DNA of 64,000 bases from Rhynchospora pubera (GCA_028095005.1 CM051461.1:60927840-60991839), one strand, 5' to 3'. Shown: positions 34,750 to 48,253, counted from the stretch's first letter. The notes: generated by a model from the letters alone, not told the origin. Translations and numbers: made by a program.

Positions 34750-37700
34750 TGCATTTCTATCAGAATATGTGACGAAATGATTTATTAATGAGGGTGGATA
34801 TGTTTTCGACGACATAAATATAGTGACATAAATATAGTTTCAGAAAATTTGTACATAGTGCAGTGCCAGATAAATAGTCACACATTACATTAATTGTAGG
34901 AAAAGTCCAAGCAAAACGATGGGATAAAACTGAAAAAAAATCAATGAAAAAAAAAATCAGAAAGCAATATGCAAAACTCATTGGCAACAAAGATCAAACT
35001 GAAAGAGAGGAGAATTAAATGGGATCAACTCTTTAATTGCACCGACCAGAAGTTATTATGCCTAAAGTGATGGCAACTCACCTTGAGAAAGGAACAGCTG
35101 CCTTGAAAACAATCAACTCTAGAGGTGAAGAGAGAGAGAATGAAAGATCCATGGGTAGACACCACAAAGCCTGAAAAAACAATAAAATTAAGGGAATAAA
35201 CTGCACAGACCAAAAAATTTCTAAACAAAAAAAAATTGCTCTAACGTACTCTTTTCTTAGAACAATACCAGATAATAAAAAATTCTTAGTAAATTCAGAA
35301 ATCTGTGGAATTTCTTTATCAAAGTAGAACTTGGTACCACTGAAAGCCTTCAATCCATAAACCTTTGTAAACATTTTAAAAGAAACAGTCATGAACTATT
35401 ATCTGATATTTAATAAGTAAGCTTTGTTTAAACACAAGATACTGTTAAAATACCTAGACATTTGATCTCTATAACAGCAGAATACTATCATATTTATTTT
35501 GAACATAACACTCACGACGGTAATAAAATAAAATGCGTGAATAAAGAAAAGTCAAAGATCTTCATTGAATTGCTCACTGTCCAAATCATTTATCAAAAAC
35601 ACTCTTCAAACATAATAATATTGAGTAGAAAAATTTAATAATGCATACCTAATGTCCATACAAAATTATTTGACATGGCTACAACTACTCCAGCTCACTG
35701 TACTTTCTGCAAGCCAGAAAATTCATTGCACAGAAAAAAATACTCATTTGACATGGCTTTATCTTAGTATTCTTGCTAATTCTATGCCTTTATCGAAGTG
35801 CTAATCACATCAGCTCACTGGCCCGGCAGTAACCTAAATTATTTGCATGAAATCATTGGCATAAAACCCACTGAACATAAGATAATATTCACTGAAAAGG
35901 AATCAACATTTGCACAATAATGAAACCAATGTTTTCGAACTAACCTAATACTGGCATTTTGTACCATTTTACCCCTGTCAATATAATTATTAACAAATCA
36001 ATTTTTGTGAGAGAACATATATATTAAGGGGTTCTAATTAGATCCAGAGTGTTGTAAGGGATAAACAAATAACTAATCTTTAGTAGGGTGAGTGCAAGAG
36101 AACACACCACAACATAGAAGCTGAAACGGAACAGTGTGAAGAATTTCTAGTGTTCCAAGTTCAGTTTCAATACTCATTAGCATCACTATCATGAACAAAA
36201 ATAGTACCTTGAAATAGAAAATGGTGTGAAGACCGGTTAAATTATCTTACCTTCGAAAGTTGGACAAAGTGAGCGGTGACGGAGCTGTATGTAGGAAGCA
36301 TTGCCATGGCCCTCACCAACTTCAAACATAGTTGCATTTTTGCTCAGAGCAAGAGATGGTGATCACCTTCATGGCTCGACCATGTCATTATAAAAGAAAA
36401 TCAGTCTATCAATTTGATTTCAGCTTGGTTTATCAATAAAGAAAAAAACCTAACCTAAAATGAGCAGCAATCTTCTCCTTATATCAGTAAACAAACCAGT
36501 TGACTTGAAAACATACTCGATAATCAATACCAGTCTTGCTTTCCCCACAGAGCCTCTAGATTTCTATCAATCTAAAATATTAGTTTAGTTTATCATGCAT
36601 TTCAGATTCTGCTCCTTTTTCCTGCAATCAATTAAGGAAAATATTAGTTTAGTTTTCTGTGTCAAATAAAAAGAAAATCAATATCTAACTAATATATCGG
36701 TACACAATAGTACCTTCTTTCTCTGAATCTATCTTGCATTTCAGATTCTGCTCCTTTTTCCTACAATCAATTAAGGAAAATATGTGAAAAATGTAAATTA
36801 ATTCAGACAAATTATAAAATCCAGTCCCCAAGGTAAAAATTTCACTCATAATGCAAAATTGTTGTAATATCCTTGTTCCTCTGTAGGTAGTAAGCTCCAG
36901 AGTTATAACCTAAATCAACAGAAGTGAATAAGGAGCTGTTCCAAAAGTAGATAAAACAACCTAAACTTACAGGATGGTTTTGTGAAATATTTTTGTGTCA
37001 TTTTATTTTATTGAATGTCAAATAATTATTGTTGCTGAACAATTGTACAATTGAACAGCAAATAAAATGAACAATGATAAGCAACAATGAAGCCACACAT
37101 GTATTTTGACAATTTATATAAGTCAATAATGAGTAATGAATAGATATGCATGAACTTCTTGCTAGTTCCTACTGACTATGTATTTGTTGTAACAATGCTG
37201 AGCAAAAACAAAAAGAAGCGAAAAATAAGTAATACTCAAAATCAGGAGCTTGAGAGAGCAAAAAGCAGACTTGGCGCTTATATAATCCATCATAGCCTCC
37301 GTTTTTCCTTTTCCAGCACTGTACTAAAAAAAGAAAAAAACTGCAGCGTCACATCTCCTTTGTCGCTTGGTACGAATCCAAACCATGTGGCATACTAAAT
37401 CAAAAGAAAACACATTTTTATTATGTAAACGTAAAATGGATCATCTTAAAAACCAAGTACATCAATTAGATGCTCTATAGCTAATATTGACACAAACCCA
37501 TCTTATACAACAATAGCCGTAACACCTCTTCACTTCATACCTAAGAAACACGACAAAATTTGACTTATCAACTGGCTAGTATTGATTGAACAAAATCAGG
37601 AAAAGAGAGAAAGTAAGGAAGCAGTAATTGTAACAGAGAGAACTGTTTGATTATGATGATTGTACAGTGGAACTGGTACATATATTTATAGACAAAATTA

Positions 37701-39789
37701 ACATAGCACTGATGACCTAAGCCAATGCATTGCATACGGCATACACTAAACCTACTAATCACATGATAACCCAAGTCTAATCACGCGACAATCAAGAACC
37801 CAGAGTTAAGTATAATTGTTAACCATCATATCCTTTATCGATCTATCATCATCTTTTCTCCCAAAATAGTTTAATTTGTGCTATTGACACCAAAATAATT
37901 TGAAAATTTTGTGTAAAAAGTTCTGTCATGACCTTTTCTCCCAAACTACTCCAAATTGGAATCTGTTATACAATTATTGGACTCTCCAGTCGATGGCATC
38001 AACAGAGAGCAGAAAAATGATCAGCCAACCGAAGAAACACCATCAACTTGAAAGCACACAGTGATCCTCCTACGGTCATTGACTCTATTCATCAGATTGT
38101 GGCACTTGTCATTTAATCATTAATAACTTAGAAATTAGGACATTCTATTTCTCTCATATATATATGTCGCTATTGGCTGTTGTAAGGAGTAAGAGAGAAA
38201 TTAGAAATTTATCCAATGATTTTGAGCGGTTCATCTTTGCTGCAGTGAAACTACATCTAAGTTTATTTAAAAAATCTAAAAGAACCATCATAGCTGGCAA
38301 ATAAAAGAAACTGTTTTAAACATTACATATTCAGTCTATCAAACATAATTAGAATTCAAAGAAAATTATGTACAACTAATTAACATCAAAAAGAGGAAGA
38401 AACAAATGATCTATAACTAACTCAAAGGGCAGAACAGGGCGCAAGCAACAGAATATGATACCAAATTCTTGGTGGTGAGTGACAAAAAAAAAGAAGAATT
38501 GTAATAGGCCAGAAAGTAAACATCTGGAATGAAAAATTAAGCGCTTTTCCATCATCTAAAAATACACTCACAACTCTAAAAAAAATTATTATTAATTTAC
38601 CTTATAAAGTCGAATCATTCAGAACAGCTTCAGTCCTCTTTGCTATTGCTAAAACCTTAAAAGCCAGCAAAACATTTGCTATATCAATCACACTGGCTTC
38701 ATTACCAACCTTGAAAAGAATGCAAAAACATCTGAAAATAACTCATCAGTATAGCACACTACATTTCTCTGTAAAACATAATATAAGTCAACGATTACTC
38801 AATATTCAAGCCAAAACTTCCAAACAAAATAGTAACCATAGCCAGTCTACAACACACATACCTTAGATGCAAACAGATTCATGTGATCTTGTGCAGTCCT
38901 GAAAAAAATGACATATAAGCTTTACATATATGGAATACTTCAGAAGAATCATGCATTCCAAAATATATTTACCGAAATATATTCATTTCGGCTTTTCAAC
39001 AACCAATTTTGAATTTAAATGCTCAATTAGATCTCTCATGTCTTTCTTCTGGATCTAGATACCAAAACTGATGCTTGAGAGCATCATTAATTTCACTGCG
39101 AGACCACAATCTTTGTAAATCATTATTTTTACAAACAAATATATATTTATTTCAAATCAAATAAATTAGTTAGTAAACAATATCTGATTTTCATTAAAAG
39201 ATAATTGGAAGGTTATTATAAGATTGTATTATGTATGCACCTTTATCAATAACTCAGCCTTTGCGAAGTATGAGTCAGTATACATTTGCATACCCACCAG
39301 AGCACGCCCAAAGCGATTATAAGAAGAAAAACATCCAAAGCCATCGCTGTAAAAAAGCTCAGGATTATCATGCAAACAAAATTATCCCTAGCGTGATTTA
39401 TATTCATTGGGCCAGCGTGATTTAAGAAAAAAGAAGAAAGGATGCACCTCATCGCTAGCCCCTTCCTAGCGTGATTTTAGAGATGAGGAAGAAAGAATTC
39501 ACATGAAGAAAGGATCGCGGCTGATTTGAGTGTTCCTAGATCGCTGCTGATTTAAGAGATGAGGCTAGGCATAAAAATCGAAGAAGAAAGGATTTTGCAA
39601 TGAAAATAATAAAGTGAAAAACCTTGTCTGACGGAGAGTGAGAGAAAGATGAGCGCAGTCGAGACTCGAGAGAGAGAGTCGAGGGAAAGCGAAGAGGCAG
39701 GAAAATGAAAGATAGAGAAGGAAGCAATCCGGATTCGCTGTTGCGCTACACCGCGTATCGCGCACTACGAGCCGTCTGATCTTGATCGG
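34750..39789. other. Helitron-like region with exon-like fragments, no intact gene
   Basis: Two minus-strand exon-like segments with proper splice sites, 38862-38898 and 38601-38709, join in frame. They encode TAQDHMNLFASK then VGNEASVIDIANVLLAFKVL, ending in a stop; I do not recognise the protein. A minus frame at 35078-35392 contains GLKAFSGTKFYFDKEIPQI, faintly like RPA1-type OB-fold proteins. A 50-bp segment near 36598 recurs near 36734. Nothing else stands out. Confidence 0.4.
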
Positions 39790-39987
39790 ACGGTTCATTT
39801 TTTACGGGCCTACCAATCTAGGTTACATGCACGGGACTCCCTTGTCCATTGGAACTTAATCAAACGGCCAGCATACCGCGCGACACAGCGGTTCATTTTT
39901 TACGGGCCTACCAATCTAGGTTACATGCACGGGACTCCCTTGTCCATTGGAACTTAATCAAACGGCCAGCATACCGCGCGACACGCT
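39790..39987. repeat. 99-bp tandem duplication
   Basis: CGGTTCATTTTTTACGGGCC, at 39790 and again at 39889, starts two nearly identical 99-bp copies. They end in AGCATACCGCGCGACAC, followed by an inverted GTGTCGCGCG at about 39985-40000. Confidence 0.9.
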
Positions 39988-42900
39988 GTGTCGCGCGGCA
40001 GCGGATCTCAATTTAGAAGGAAGAGCAGAGAAAGGAGGAATAGGAATAGGTCGGGAGAAGTCTCTAGCAACCCTCTTCAGAAGAGCGGCTGAGATCAAGC
40101 GAAGGAAAATCGACGAACGGGATCAAAACATTATACTAACTACAGTTCCACGTGCATTGCACGCCAAACAAAGTTTATATAGTTTTAATTATTATCTTAA
40201 ATACTTCAATTTCAAACCAACCAGTTATTATTCAATTATCTGAACCGTCTATTTTTCTCTCTACGCGATCCTGTCCGTTCGCCTCCGCTGAGGATTCCGC
40301 TCCAGGCAGCGCACGTGATGAGTTCCTTCCATTTATTTTAGACAGACATGGATCACATAGCCCAAAAAATATTAGGAGGGATAAAAGTGCACGGTGTGCA
40401 TGCTCCGAGTTCGCCTGATAAAGATTATCAGGGCCTTCTACCTTCTTGTAGGTTCTTCTTCTAGCGCAGAATGAGGGAGTGATCCGTTAGAAAAGAGAGA
40501 GAGACCGAAGGATCAAGGAAGGAGAGGAGCAGCAACTCTGTGGCCGGAGGAGATCAGTGCCTGTGTTATGTTGTGCCTTATCCTTATGCGTTCTCCAGAG
40601 GCCTCTGAATGGTGTTGTTGTAGAGGCGAGCGTTTTCATCTCGCTTTCTTCTCCTATTGTGATCTGTTTATTTCCCATTAACGGCTGACCATCATACCAG
40701 GTATCTTAAACCGAACCCTTCTCGTTTACCACCTTGCACTCATTCACTCTCTTTCTCTCTCCAGTTGTACAACGCTGCCCGGAGGGGTGGCGACTGGTGG
40801 TGGCTTCTCAATAAGAACGACGGTAACCAACAACATCAATTGAAGCTCTCTCTCTCTCTCTCTTTATGCATTGCTGTTGTGCTGATATCTTTCTTATCTG
40901 TCAAGGTCTTCCATTTTCGAACCCTAGCCATGCACCTGCTCATGCCTGAGGTAATTTTCAAACCCTATCCTGCCTTTCTCTCATCCCCTCTTCCTCTTTG
41001 TCTAACTTAAAACGAGTTATTTTTACACAGGGTTTCCGATTTTTTCCTCTCTGATTTGATCTCTTTTTTTATTTTGTACGAATTTAGACCAAAGGTCAGA
41101 ATACAGGTGTTCACTCCAATCTTAATTGCAAAATATGTGCATCAAAATGTCATTTGCATCATATGTTGTTTGTCATAGCATCTGAATATTTAATTGTTTT
41201 TTCCTTTACATTGTTGATTACCTGAATTGTAGGAATTAATTTCTTAATTTTCAAATTAACTGTGCTTCTATTGGTGCATCAAATTTCTTATTTTCTCTTT
41301 AGGATTAGGTAGGTTCACACATGCTGCCAATTTATAGATGGGGAACATTGCAAATATTATTTAGACTTCTTAGCTAAATACATATATATTTGACTTTTTA
41401 GGATTATAACATGAATGGTATTCATGGTATTATGTACTGACATGAATAGTCTAACCTTATTAGATGCTGGTACAATTACTATTACCCTCGATAACAAGAT
41501 TGGTAGGGGTAATTTGCATTACTAATCTGATTAGTCGTGCAAAGAATTAGGTTTTAGTTTTACCCTCCAACACCTCCTCGCCATATCAACAATGGTTAGC
41601 AACTAAGTGTTACCCTCAAAATTAGACCGTGCTTCCTTTTACTTGATTATCCTAATTATAATTTCATTGCTGCAATATGATTCTTACAGTTCTTATACAT
41701 ATCAATGTGAGGTTTTGTTGGCAACAAAGGCGCAAGGTAAGGTCGTTCAGGTCCATGACAGTTGGTGACGAGGGCAAAAGCCATGGTGAGTCATTGAAGC
41801 TACTAGCGATGCACAGTTAATCCTGATTTCTACTTGATTATTGTAATTATACTTTTTCATAGTGGCAATATCACCTCCTACCTTACCAGGTTTAAGGATT
41901 GGCAAATACGATGATCCCAAGCTGCCAAGATATTTTTTCAGGTACAACGAGATATATACCAGACTTTGAGTGACCTGATACAATAAAAATTGCATGCCTC
42001 GATAATATATTTTTTTGTTTAGCTCTTTGAACTAGCAATTCAGGAGTTGTGCTTTATTCCCAATGCACTTGCTATCCTTTTGGTACTTACATGTTTGCTT
42101 TAGCAATTAGAATGGTTTATACCTTGGTTTCAAACAAAAATTGTATTGACTGGTACCGATAGAATTGTATCTGGTGCTCCACATGTACAATTGGCATGAG
42201 CCATCTTGGTTCAAACATGCCCAAAACTAAATTGGAAGGTCAATTTAGGGTGCTGGCAACTGAGCTCATGTGAGGTTATGATCCTTTGAACTTTTTAAGT
42301 TTTGGTTTTACAAACTGGTAGCAAGGTTTGCTTTTGCCCACCATTACAAATGTGAACTGGTAGCGAGATTTTCTTTTCCTCGCTACTACAAACGTCGCAT
42401 ATTTAGTACAGTAGAAAGTTAGTTCGAAATATAAAATTTATCATTTACGATGATATATCTATGGTGTTTTCTCCTTTTTTGAAATTATTTGAATAAGTTC
42501 GATGTTTCAAATTAATTAACAATGTATCAACATGGTGTAGTTGATTTCTCATATGGTTCTTCCATTTTAGAAAGACAAAAGGAGATTTTTGCTTCAATAT
42601 ATTATGGAGGCTGATTGACTAATTGAAGAAAATCAATAAGGTCAACCTAAATAAACATTCGACAAAATCTTCCTTCTCGATTTGATTGTTCTTTTCTTAT
42701 TTTAATAGTTTTGGCCTACAAATACCATGTTTTCTTTGTTCGAAAGTTAATTAAGCAAAAATATTAATTTTTCCTATAAATAACTTAAGCAAATTACAAA
42801 GGGTCGTATTGGAAATGACTTCTTGACACAATCAACCGGCCCATAAGCTATAGATGGATCATTTTTTTTATTTCTTCAAATATGTATCATCTTTTTAGTG

Positions 42901-45851
42901 TTTTCTTTACTATCATCATGATTATGTTAATACACCTATAGATGGATGACATATGGACAGGCAAGTGCAAGGCGATCTGCTATTGGTTATATCCTTATTT
43001 ATTGTGAGATACCTCAAGTTCTTTTCTTACTTGAAAGCTAATGCGGTTTCAGACGTAACAGTCAATTAATTATTTTATTTCTTACAATATAAACTTATTG
43101 GCTCATGAATCGGAGTTTCTTCTGACCAACATGTGATGGAATGGCACCAAAATTTGATTAATGATTTTTTTTTTACTTTTTTCCTATTTTCATCTATTGG
43201 CATAACGATCTTAATCCTGTGATTGCTCGATATGCTGGCACCATTAGCTAAACATTCTAATATATATATGTATATATGTGTGTGTGTGTGTGTGTGTTTA
43301 TTTATTTATTTATTTATCTATCTAATAGACAGAGCCAATTTCCAAAGTATGATGCCCTTGATTGTGGAGTATAAAGAGGCATTGGTTCAAAAGGTGAATA
43401 TATCACATGTTGCCCAATTTGTTTGGTATAATCAGGTTTATATCATTTCTTAATTACAAACAGGTCAACTATTTGTGCTTTTGTTTTGCTTTTTTTCTGT
43501 AGAAAAACTTGGGTCTTTTCATGGGCTACAAATGCTGATGGTAGGAACTAATTCAGGAATGAAGCGGTGCTTCAAATTCGGAGTAATTCCTTTCACCTTT
43601 TGATCATAATCACTTAATTGTAAGTGTTGTTTTAGTAGATAGAACTTAGATCTGACGGAACAATATAAGACCGGCATTAGCTATTCGAATCAAGCAATTT
43701 GTGCTGAAAAATTGAGTTATTATTTCATCTCAATCTAATTGGAATATTGAGCTAACACCATTCTGGACAGTGAACATAAAGAGATTATGTTAGTGCAAAA
43801 AATAGAAGGTACCATTATTCTTTATCCACTTATTTTTGTAAAAGAATGCATATTAGGATATATTAAAAGGTGCATTGGAGACTGTTAGATTGGCTTTTGT
43901 TTGCACTTCGTATTTGGATGGTTGCTTTATAAAAAAAGATAAATTATTTTTTTGCCTCTATCTATTACATAAATTTACTTTGTTCACTTAAAAATTGTTG
44001 TCGTCTTATATTGAGTTATTTAGATGAAGACGTAATTTCTTCTTATGACATTGCAAGTTGTGATTGATTATTTTTTGCTACTTTGGGATTTCATAACAGA
44101 TGGTGTCACCGCGTCATGTTGTTGTTTTTTTCCCCTCTGGACTACTTTGTTGAGTAACAAGAAGACCACAAAAGCAAAGTTGTACAACTCAAGACGTTTC
44201 ATTTGTCAAAGTGTAGTCTGATTTTGTATCTTGCTTTGCCAGACAGTTTTAATTCTTTGAACAAAATAGAGCATGCATGTGCTAACAAGTAATTAAAAAA
44301 AGAGCTTGCTTTCTTTTCAAATTTATGATCTTGCTTTTCATTTTTATTATTCAGTTTGTTACTTTTCAAGGATTAATTAGGTACATGATATATTTGTGAT
44401 TTTTTTTTCAAAGCCAATAGAAGCATGCCATGCCACCTGCAAACTTGGACTATCAATGTACCACGCACGTTTCGCTTTGATCTAACTCATTGTATCTATT
44501 TAGGTCAAATCTTGCTATAAGCCAAATTAATACTAATGCGTTTGTGTTTGATGGATAAACCAGATTCTTCAAAATTCTGGCCATTCTTGCTTTGTGAAAA
44601 AAAAAAAACGTAATGAAATTATTAAAACTAATGATGCGTGTTGACTGTTTATCCTCTCCACTTTTTTCCCTTAAAAAAATTAAGAACAATAATAAAATAT
44701 ATTTAAATATAAAGATTAATCTTACATCGCGAAGCGCGATGTAGAAGCTAGTTACTTTCATGCTTAAAAATAAATTAATATAATGTAAATACATGCATGA
44801 ATAAAGTAGGAATTAAGCAAGAATCATAGGTATATAATAAGAACCATTTGGTAAAATGAATGCACTAATGAACATAATAGGGAAGGTAAATAATTAAATA
44901 AATAAATTATGACCGCATAGAATAAAATATAAATAAATAAATTCTGACCGCATAGAATAAAATAAAGTCCGAACCGATGGGTACATTCCCAAATCGACTC
45001 TTTTTCTTTGTTTTCGAGTTTTATGCGAGTTGGGAAAGTAACATATGAAGTAAGTAATCCTCTCCATCCCACATTCCCACCTCTTTAGTTTATGCGAGTC
45101 TCCATCCTCCTCTCTCACAGTTATGTTGGGTTATTATTGAGCAACAGTGGAACTCTCTCTCTCTTATATAGCAACACAAGTGTTTGTTAAAATGCCCCTG
45201 AGAGTTATCATCTCTCCGACCAGCAGCTTCCAGCGGCTACATGGTAGGTGCTCTACCCTTTTGTGCCCCTTTTGTTTGCTTCGCATTGGGTCGAATTGCA
45301 GCACACTGATGATGATTTTGATGATTCCTTTTTTCCCTTTTTTTTTCCAATGTATGTCCTATAGCATGTACTCTCCTGCTACAGTGCTACAATTTGGAAA
45401 CTTCTGACTTTGCATGCTTTCATAAAACGACCCAAATAGAATTACAATCTGGAATTCAACTTCTGTGTTTTGTGTTTACTTACAAAGTTGGGTACTAAAC
45501 TATTGTCCTTATAATCCAAATTCCTTTGATGCAAGTCGATAGTTACCGATAAGAGTGCCAAGCTCAAACATTAATGGACCTCATTAATCGCTCATCTTAG
45601 TCTGGTACCGCCATTAAGTCAAAGGTGTGCATCACGAACTGGACTGATGCCTAACAAGTACTGTGCTGGACCTTGTACCTGTAGTTTCAAACTTTCAATT
45701 TTTTCATGCAAAACTTATTCACCATTCTTTCATTTACATTTTTAGGGAATCTACTGAGTAATTTTTAGGGAATCGGCCTATTTAGTGAGATTACAACCAG
45801 CTTTAGGAGAACTATATACTTGGTGAGTTGTGACTGTTTTTCAGTTTGGCC
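39988..45851. other. Intergenic to PPR copy 2, no gene supported
   Basis: Contains a (CT)n tract at about 40844-40862 and a (GT)n microsatellite at about 43277-43297 followed by (TTTA)n. Open frames such as 40765-41010 show no recognisable family. 45130-45851 is the leader of PPR copy 2. It includes a plausible 5'-UTR intron, with donor GTAGGT after CTACATG at 45243 and acceptor TTTTTCAG at 45844. Confidence 0.4.
44724..44751 (+). mobile_element. Helitron 3' terminus, element extends to the left
   Basis: A perfect 8-bp hairpin (ACATCGCG, loop AAG, CGCGATGT at 44724-44742) is followed by AGAAG, CTAG at 44748-44751 and then T, exactly the Helitron 3' layout on the plus strand. The 5' end (TC after A, to the left) was not identified. 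Confidence 0.65.
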
Positions 45852-47222
45852 ATGGAGCTCCGCCAATTGGAATCGCTTGTAAATGAACGTTGTCGGTCGG
45901 GCACCATAAACCCTTCCCCGCGCATACTGCCCTTTAATAATATCTTTAAAGCCCTGGTTCGTATAAAGAACTCAAATAACCATTATGCCACAATCTTCTC
46001 CCTCTTTAACCGTTTGACTGAATCTCAAAAAGTCTCAACTTCACCCTCACCAAATGTATGCACATATACTATCTTGATCAGCTACTGTACTCAAATAAAT
46101 CAGCCTGCACTTGGGCAGATTTACTTTGGACGGTTCATTAAGGAGGGCCAAAGAGCTAATGCTTTCATCTTCAATGCTCTTCTCAAGGGTCTGTGTTCTG
46201 AGAATAGGATCCACGAAGCCCTAATCATACTGCTTGATAAAATGCCTAAGCTGGCCTGCAAGCCTAATGTGGCCTCCTGCAATATCATAACTGATAGCCT
46301 TTGTAAAGTGGGTGCAGTCTGTAAAGCATTTAGAGTGATCGAACAAATGCTTTCAGAGGGTCTGGTACCAAATGTGGTCACATACAACTCACTGATTAAT
46401 GGCCTGTGCATAACGGGAGAGCTAAGGAGGGCAGAGGAGATGCTGCAGCATATGCGTTCAAGAGATCATGAACCTGATGTCTTGACCTACACTACTCTTA
46501 TCAATGGTCTGTGCAAGAATGGAGAAACTGAGAAAGCGGAGGAACAGTTGCGCGAGATGATTTCTCTAGGAATTCAACCTGATGTGGTGACATATACTAC
46601 TCTGGTGGATGGGTTTTGCAAGAAGGGGTTATTATACAAGGCTGTGGAAATGCTTCAGTGCATGATTTCCAAAGGTATTGAGCCCAGTGTTGTGACTTAT
46701 AATACCGTCATGGATGCACTTTGCAAGGAAGGAGAAACCAGAAAGGCAATGGTGTTGCTGCGTGTTATGAAATCCAGAGGTAAGGATCCTGATGTTCATA
46801 CGTACAGTATCCTTATATATGGGCTTTGTAAGATTAACAAATTAGAGGATGCAAAGAAGTTGTTAAATGAGATGGATTCAAAGGGAATATTGCCTAACAC
46901 TGTAATGTACAATATAATCGTGGATGCACTTTGCAAGATGGGGGAAGCAGACAAGGCAGAGAAATTACTATATCAAATGCTCGATAAAGGTGTGGCAACT
47001 AATCTTATCACGTATACTAGTATTATAAATGGATATTCTAAGCTAGGCTGCTGGAATGACACTATTGGAGTTTTCAAAGATATGATTGATCAAGGTTTTC
47101 AGCCCGATGAGGTTACTTATAATTCAATGATGAATGCTATGTGCAAACAAGGTCAAACCAAGAAAGCTGAAAAGCTGCTCGACTTAATGGTGAGGAGAGG
47201 TATAAAACCAAATGTTGTATGA
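45852..47222 (+). CDS. Rf-like P-class PPR protein, copy 2 (C-terminally truncated, 456 aa)
   Basis: Eleven consecutive 35-residue PPR motifs (for example DVVTYTTLVDGFCKKGLL, DVLTYTTLINGLCKNGETEK) follow a short N-terminus containing FKALVRIKNSNN, a block shared with copy 3. Family members bind organellar RNA, and Rf-like ones restore male fertility by processing mitochondrial transcripts. The start is the first ATG of the frame (45852), just past a good splice acceptor. No clear mitochondrial presequence is encoded, so one may lie in an upstream exon. The frame ends NVV-stop. The homologous codon in copies 1 and 3 is TCA (Ser), here TGA, and past the next codon the sequence is unrelated. About 110 C-terminal residues (three motifs) kept in copy 1 are absent. 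It could still be expressed as a short PPR protein or be a pseudogene. Confidence 0.8.
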   Translation: MELRQLESLVNERCRSGTINPSPRILPFNNIFKALVRIKNSNNHYATIFSLFNRLTESQKVSTSPSPNVCTYTILISYCTQINQPALGQIYFGRFIKEGQRANAFIFNALLKGLCSENRIHEALIILLDKMPKLACKPNVASCNIITDSLCKVGAVCKAFRVIEQMLSEGLVPNVVTYNSLINGLCITGELRRAEEMLQHMRSRDHEPDVLTYTTLINGLCKNGETEKAEEQLREMISLGIQPDVVTYTTLVDGFCKKGLLYKAVEMLQCMISKGIEPSVVTYNTVMDALCKEGETRKAMVLLRVMKSRGKDPDVHTYSILIYGLCKINKLEDAKKLLNEMDSKGILPNTVMYNIIVDALCKMGEADKAEKLLYQMLDKGVATNLITYTSIINGYSKLGCWNDTIGVFKDMIDQGFQPDEVTYNSMMNAMCKQGQTKKAEKLLDLMVRRGIKPNVV

Positions 47223-47520
47223 TATGGGATTCAAACCGCTCAAATTGTTCTGTGTTATAAAATCTTCATGGAGACCAAATTTTATATTTTTTCAATTTTT
47301 TTTACTATTTTTTTAAAATTTTTCAATATGCTCAATCTAAAAAGTTCTAAACCCTTCAATTTTGAAAATTCGAAAAAAATAGTTAGAAAATATGAAAAAA
47401 TATAAAATTTGATTATCAAAGATATTTTAATATAGAGATCATATTGAGCGGTTTGGATCGACCGTTTAAAATTTTAATGTGCTACGTTTGGATCGTGTTT
47501 GACGTCCTATATGTTTGATT
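47223..47520. mobile_element. Fold-back insertion at the end of PPR copy 2
   Basis: CAAACCGCTCAA near 47234 returns as TTGAGCGGTTTGG near 47447. Inner arms are rich in TTTTTCAATTTTTTTTAC and its complement. It is related to the arms of the 19467-19870 element. Its insertion, or a deletion next to it, removed the PPR C-terminus. Confidence 0.55.
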
Positions 47521-48253
47521 CTAGCATTACTCATAATTGTAAATATATAATATAAAATTATATTGTATAAAAAATCTCTCATGTCTCCGTTTTTTCTCCG
47601 CAAAAATGAAATTTTTTCACTGAAATAACAATGTTATTTCGGATTTGAAACTGTAACGTTGATACGTTTTTGTCCGGTAAACCGAATTTTTAAAAATAAC
47701 GCAGTTATTTCGTCGAAATTTAAAAGCATGAGAAATATTCATACGAAGTACAAAATGATAATATCATATATCAATATTAGTGCAATGATCGTTTAAAAAC
47801 AAATATTGTAATATATTTTTTTTAACAGCTAAATAATACTCATATTGTATTCAAACAATTAAAATATTAAATTTTCTTTAAAAATCAATAATATTACGCT
47901 GAAAAATGAAAATACTACACGGAAGCATATGTGACTAGAAAACACGAAAGCAAATACTACGTAGACCTGCCTTTATTCTTCATATCCAAATCCAGGTCAT
48001 ATGTGACTAAAACCCTTTAATAGAATATTCATACTTCAAAATTTTAAAGCCACGTAGCTGTAAGCTGTTGGATGTTCAGAAAATCAGAAGGAAGAAATCT
48101 GCTACTGCCACAATAACTCAGCTATACCAAAAGGAATAAAAAACGGACTCTACTCCATAACGTGTTATTTTCTGTACCGAGGAGGAAAAAAACAACAGAG
48201 ATCCAGTACTCTATACTACGTCATCACAAAATTCTCCAATATTACCATTTAGG
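47521..48253. other. Intergenic, nothing recognised
   Basis: AT-rich spacer between PPR copy 2 and the 3' end of the PAP8 gene. No coding similarity seen. Confidence 0.4.

Noticed and set aside
40151..40163. Fifth Helitron end (hairpin CGTGC/GCACG)
   Set aside because: The expected CTAG is replaced by TTAG and the stem is short; too weak to call.
40765..41010. 81-codon plus frame as a gene
   Set aside because: Includes a (CT)n-derived Leu/Ser run and no recognisable family; not supported.
45846..45851. PPR copy 2 start six bases upstream
   Set aside because: That codon is TTG; the first ATG is at 45852 and no evidence favours a non-ATG start.
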